From: Actinomadura livida
Lineage (GTDB): Bacteria; Actinomycetota; Actinomycetes; Streptosporangiales; Streptosporangiaceae
Reading direction: 5' to 3'
Length of the DNA: 32,957 nt
Assembly: GCF_014648675.1 (NCBI RefSeq)
Contig: NZ_BMRO01000006.1
Span: forward strand, 57,589-90,545
Positions 29,671-32,957 of the stretch are shown piece after piece. Each line of letters starts with the position of its first letter. Within the stretch, counting starts at the first letter, position 1. Made by a program: the position numbers and the translations under genes. The notes under the pieces are model-generated. The model did no database searches. It was given only the letters and a program-made list of their open reading frames with translations, and was not told the origin of the DNA.

Positions 29671-30897
29671 GTGCACGGAAAATCTCTGCTGAGGCTCGGC
29701 TCGCTGGCGACCGCGGCGCTGCTGGCGCTGACCGCGTGCGGCGGTGAGGCCGGCACGGGCGACGGCGCCGCCTCGCCCGCCGGGAACACCGTCAAGGTCG
29801 GCGTCCTCCACTCGCTGAGCGGGACGATGGCCATCAGCGAGGTCACCGTCAAGAACGCCGAGCTGATGGCGATCGAGGAGGTCAACGCCGCCGGCGGCGT
29901 CCTCGGGAAAAAGCTGGAACCGGTCGTCGAGGACGGCGCGTCCGACTGGCCCACCTTCGCGGAGAAGGCGCAGAAGCTCATCCGCCGGGACAAGGTCGCC
30001 GCGGTGTTCGGCGGGTGGACCTCGGCCAGCCGCAAGGCGATGCTGCCCGTTTTCGAACGCAACAAGGCGCTGCTCTGGTACCCGGTCCAGTACGAAGGGC
30101 TGGAAAGCTCGCCCTATATCTATTACACCGGGGCCACGACCAATCAGCAGATCGTCCCGGCACTGGACTATCTGAAGGAGCAGGGAAAGAAGAAGATCTT
30201 CCTCGTCGGCAGCGACTACGTCTTCCCGCGCACCGCGAACAAGGTGATCAAAGCCTATGCCGCGGCCAACGGGATGACGATCGCCGGGGAGGAGTACACC
30301 CCGCTGGGGTCGACGGAGTACGGCACGCTCGTCAACAAGGTCATGCAGGCGAAACCCGACGCGGTGTTCAACACCCTCAACGGTGACAGCAACGTCGCGT
30401 TCTTCAAGCAGCTCAAGAGCGCCGGCGCCACCGCCTCGTCGCTTCCGGTGATGTCCGTGAGCATCGCCGAGGAGGAGGTCAAGGGCATCGGGGTGGACAA
30501 CATCGCGGGCCAGCTCGTGGCGTGGAACTACTACATGACCACCCCGGGCAAGACGAACGAGGCGTTCGTGAAGGCGTTCAAGGCCAAGTACGGCCCGGAC
30601 AAGGTCACCTCGGACCCGATGGAGGCCGGCTACAACGCCGTGAAGCTGTGGGCCGCCGCGGCCGAGAAGGCCGGCAGCACCGACCCCGAGGCGGTGAAGA
30701 AGGCCGCGGGCGGCATCTCCCTCGAACTGCCCGAGGGCAAGGTGACGATCGACGGCGCCAACCACCACATGCACAAGACGGCCCGCATCGGCGTCATCCA
30801 GCCCGACGGGACGATCAAGGAGACCTGGAACTCCGGCAAGCCCATCGCGCCGGACCCGTACCTCAAGAGCTACCCCTGGGCCGCGGGCCTGTCCTGA
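29671..30897 (+). CDS. urtA: Urea ABC transporter substrate-binding lipoprotein
   Basis: A 408-residue binding protein of the UrtA/AmiC type. It has a lipoprotein signal with lipobox LTAC (Cys23). The mature part opens [17 protein letters not shown] and continues with [53 protein letters not shown] and [10 protein letters not shown], all typical of the urea and short-chain amide binders. It captures urea outside the membrane for UrtBC. GTG has AAGGAG six bases upstream. GlnR-type sites precede it, and a strong hairpin follows. Confidence 0.97.
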   Translation: MHGKSLLRLGSLATAALLALTACGGEAGTGDGAASPAGNTVKVGVLHSLSGTMAISEVTVKNAELMAIEEVNAAGGVLGKKLEPVVEDGASDWPTFAEKAQKLIRRDKVAAVFGGWTSASRKAMLPVFERNKALLWYPVQYEGLESSPYIYYTGATTNQQIVPALDYLKEQGKKKIFLVGSDYVFPRTANKVIKAYAAANGMTIAGEEYTPLGSTEYGTLVNKVMQAKPDAVFNTLNGDSNVAFFKQLKSAGATASSLPVMSVSIAEEEVKGIGVDNIAGQLVAWNYYMTTPGKTNEAFVKAFKAKYGPDKVTSDPMEAGYNAVKLWAAAAEKAGSTDPEAVKKAAGGISLELPEGKVTIDGANHHMHKTARIGVIQPDGTIKETWNSGKPIAPDPYLKSYPWAAGLS

Positions 30898-30908
30898 TCC
30901 GCTCCGTC

Positions 30909-30935
30909 CCCCGGCCGGGCACGCCCCGGCCGGGG
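30909..30935 (+). terminator. Hairpin between urtA and urtB
   Basis: An 11-bp perfect inverted repeat, ccccggccggg ... cccggccgggg, with a 5-base loop, begins 11 bases after the urtA stop; no T-tract follows. It probably stabilises urtA mRNA or reduces read-through, so that more binding protein than permease is made, as is common in binding-protein transport operons. Confidence 0.55.
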
Positions 30936-31004
30936 ACCCGCCCGGCGAGCCGCCCGGCGGCCCCGCTCGGAGACCCTGCCCGCGAACAGGCATCGAGGAG
31001 GCAC

Positions 31005-31883
31005 ATGGAAGCCCTGCTCAGCCAGCTGCCGATCGGCCTCAGCATCGCCGCCGTCCTGCTGCTGGCGGCACTGGGCCTGACGTTCACCTTCGGCCAGATG
31101 GGGGTGATCAACATGGCCCACGGCGAGTTCATCATGGTGGGCGCCTACACCGCCTACGTGCTCCAGGACTGGGCGGGGAGGCAGGCGGTCGTGGTGGCCC
31201 TGCCCGCCGCCTTCCTGACCGCCGGCGCGATGGGCCTGGTCCTGGAGCGGACGGCGATCCGCCGCTTCTACGGACGCCCGCTCGACACGCTGCTCCTCAC
31301 CTGGGGGGTCGGCCTCGTCCTCCAGCAGCTCGCCCGGGACATCTTCGGGGCGCCCAACGTCCAGGTCCGCGCCCCCGGCTGGCTGAGCGGCGGCATCCCG
31401 ATGTTCGGCTCGCAGGTGCCCTACACCCGGCTGTTCATCCTCGCCGTCGCGGCGCTGTCGGTGCTCGCGATCTGGGCGTACCAGAACCGGACCCGGCAGG
31501 GCCGGCGGATGCGGGCCGTGATGCAGAACCGCCAGCTCGCCGAGTGCAGCGGCGTCGACAGCGAGCGGGTCGACCGGCTCACGTTCTTCATCGGCTCCGG
31601 CCTCGCCGGGATCGCCGGCGTCGCGCTGACGCTGATCGGCCCGGTCGGCCCCAACCTCGGCACCTACTACATCGTCGACGCCTTCCTCGTCGTGGTCGCG
31701 GGCGGGCTCGGCCGGCTGCGCGGCGCCGTCGCCGCCGCGCTGCTCCTCGGCCTGATCAACTCCTACGCGGAGTTCTGGACCGACGCGAGCCTGGCCAAGG
31801 TGATCGTCTTCGTGGCGACCGTGGCGTTCCTGCAGGCGCGCCCGCAGGGCATGTTCGTCCTCCGCAGCCGGGCGCTGACATGA
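31005..31883 (+). CDS. urtB: Urea ABC transporter permease UrtB
   Basis: A 292-residue LivH-type permease. The family stretch FGQMGVINMAHGEFIMVGAY starts near residue 29, and the coupling region reads RQGRRMRAVMQNRQLAECSGV; the last helices include GPNLGTYYIVDAFLVVVAGG. Six or more helices are apparent. ATG follows GGAGG by three bases. The stop overlaps the urtC ATG as ATGA, so the two permeases are made together. Confidence 0.95.
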   Translation: MEALLSQLPIGLSIAAVLLLAALGLTFTFGQMGVINMAHGEFIMVGAYTAYVLQDWAGRQAVVVALPAAFLTAGAMGLVLERTAIRRFYGRPLDTLLLTWGVGLVLQQLARDIFGAPNVQVRAPGWLSGGIPMFGSQVPYTRLFILAVAALSVLAIWAYQNRTRQGRRMRAVMQNRQLAECSGVDSERVDRLTFFIGSGLAGIAGVALTLIGPVGPNLGTYYIVDAFLVVVAGGLGRLRGAVAAALLLGLINSYAEFWTDASLAKVIVFVATVAFLQARPQGMFVLRSRALT

Positions 31884-32957
31884 CCGGCCGGTGGCGCGGA
31901 ATCGCGCTGTTCGCCGCCGTGGCGCTGCTGGTCCTCGCGGTCGCGCCGGCCGCGCTGGACCCGTTCCGGCTGGGCCTGCTCACGAAGTACCTGTGCTTCG
32001 CCATCGCCGCGCTCGGCATCGGGCTCGCCTGGGGGCAGGGCGGGATGCTCACGCTCGGCCAGGGCGTGTTCTTCGGGCTGGGCGGCTACTCGATGGCCAT
32101 GTACCTCAAGCTCCACGACGCCGGGCCGGGCAACCTCCCCGACTTCATGGTGTGGAGCGGGGTGGAGGAGCTGCCGCTGCTGTGGAAGCCGTTCGCGAGC
32201 CCGGTGTTCGCGATCGCCGCCGCCGTGCTCGTCCCGGCGGCGACCGCCGCGCTGCTCGGCTACCTGATCTTCCGGCAGCGGGTGCGGGGGGCCTACTTCG
32301 CGATCCTCAGCCAGGCCCTCGCCGCAGCGTTCGTGATCTGGCTGGTGGGCCGGCAGGGCCTCACGGGCGGCACCAACGGGCTGACCCACTTCTACGACGT
32401 CTTCGGCCGCGACCCCGAGGACGACGGCACCAAACGCGGCTTCTACTTCGTGGTGGCCCTGGTACTGGGCACGCTGTACCTGCTGGCCCGCCAGCTGGTG
32501 AAGAGCCGCTTCGGCAGGCTGCTCGTCGCGGTGCGGGACGGGGAGGACCGGGTCCGCTTCCTCGGCTACAACGCCGCCGCCGTGAAGACCATCGCGTTCG
32601 CCGTCTCGGCGGCCATCGCGGGCATCGCCGGCGCGCTGTACGTGCCGGTGGTCGGCATCATCTCGCCCTCGCTGCTCGGGGTCGTCCCGTCGATCGAGCT
32701 CGTGGTCGCGGTGGCGATCGGCGGGCGGTACTCGCTGGGGGGCGCCGTCCTCGGCGGCGTGCTGCTCAACTGGGCGCACACCGCCTTCAGCGAGCAGTAC
32801 CCGAGCGGGTGGGTCTACCTGCAGGGCCTGCTGTTCATCCTCGTCATCGTGCTGGTGCCCGGCGGCATCGCCGGTGCCGTCCGGCAGGCCGGCGACGCGA
32901 TCGCGCGCCGGCGGCCCGGGGTGCGCCCGGAACCGCCCCCCGCGGCGGACGCGGCCG
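31880..32957 (+). CDS. urtC: Urea ABC transporter permease UrtC (3' end cut by window)
   Basis: A LivM-type permease starting at ATG 31880 and open to the window edge (359 codons seen). It begins with a membrane helix (ALFAAVALLVLAVAPAAL), then WGQGGMLTLGQGVFFGLGGY, RVRGAYFAILSQALAAAF, GRQGLTGGTNGLT and the coupling region SRFGRLLVAVRDGEDRVRFLGY, the arrangement of UrtC. Further helices run to about residue 335, followed by an Arg/Pro-rich tail. The ATPases UrtD and UrtE would be expected just beyond the window. Confidence 0.94.
   Translation, partial: MTGRWRGIALFAAVALLVLAVAPAALDPFRLGLLTKYLCFAIAALGIGLAWGQGGMLTLGQGVFFGLGGYSMAMYLKLHDAGPGNLPDFMVWSGVEELPLLWKPFASPVFAIAAAVLVPAATAALLGYLIFRQRVRGAYFAILSQALAAAFVIWLVGRQGLTGGTNGLTHFYDVFGRDPEDDGTKRGFYFVVALVLGTLYLLARQLVKSRFGRLLVAVRDGEDRVRFLGYNAAAVKTIAFAVSAAIAGIAGALYVPVVGIISPSLLGVVPSIELVVAVAIGGRYSLGGAVLGGVLLNWAHTAFSEQYPSGWVYLQGLLFILVIVLVPGGIAGAVRQAGDAIARRRPGVRPEPPPAADAA

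Overview
This is about 33 kb of very GC-rich actinobacterial DNA. Codon third positions are almost all G or C, GTG starts are common, DtxR/IdeR-type iron boxes and GlnR-type sites are present, and the gene families are those of soil actinomycetes. I would guess an Actinomadura/Streptosporangiales-like organism, but the genus is inference.

Region 1 (1-24714) is a hydroxamate siderophore locus. From the left: a heterodimeric ABC exporter-fold pair (first half cut by the window edge); convergent to it, an operon running leftward with a ferric-siderophore binding lipoprotein, a 4690-residue NRPS and an MbtH-like protein. Diverging from the lipoprotein are two FecCD-type permeases and a FepC-type ATPase. 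Next come a leftward ornithine N5-hydroxylase and, divergent from it, an N-formyltransferase coupled to an M20 metallopeptidase. Each divergent promoter region (17632-17813 and 22340-22522) carries two iron boxes, so synthesis and uptake should both be switched on by iron starvation.

The NRPS reads A-MT-T / C-A-T / C-A-T / C-A-T / C, with no epimerase and no thioesterase. The pocket code of A3 reads DMENLGLINK, the code known for N5-hydroxyornithine. A1 and A4 have nearly identical pockets, which suggests the same or a closely related substrate. With the hydroxylase, the formyltransferase and the terminal C domain, the likely product is a tetrapeptide tris-hydroxamate of the foroxymithine/erythrochelin type. 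It would differ by alpha-N-methylation of residue 1. The C domain that joins residue 2 to hydroxyornithine has lost the second His of HHxxxDG. This is the most interesting observation here, because in this siderophore type that bond is made to the hydroxylamine nitrogen rather than the alpha-amine.

Region 2 (24715-24906) is a short junction. It holds what looks like the decayed 3' end of a hemerythrin-domain gene and the ureA promoter, which appears to give a leaderless mRNA.

Region 3 (24916-29390) is a compact urease operon, ureABCFGD, with overlapping or nearly touching genes and no ureE. Region 4 (29391 to the right edge) is a urea ABC transporter, urtABC; urtC is cut by the edge. GlnR-type half-site pairs lie upstream of urtA, and a strong hairpin separates urtA from urtB. 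Urea import and hydrolysis therefore form a nitrogen-acquisition block directly beside the iron-acquisition block.
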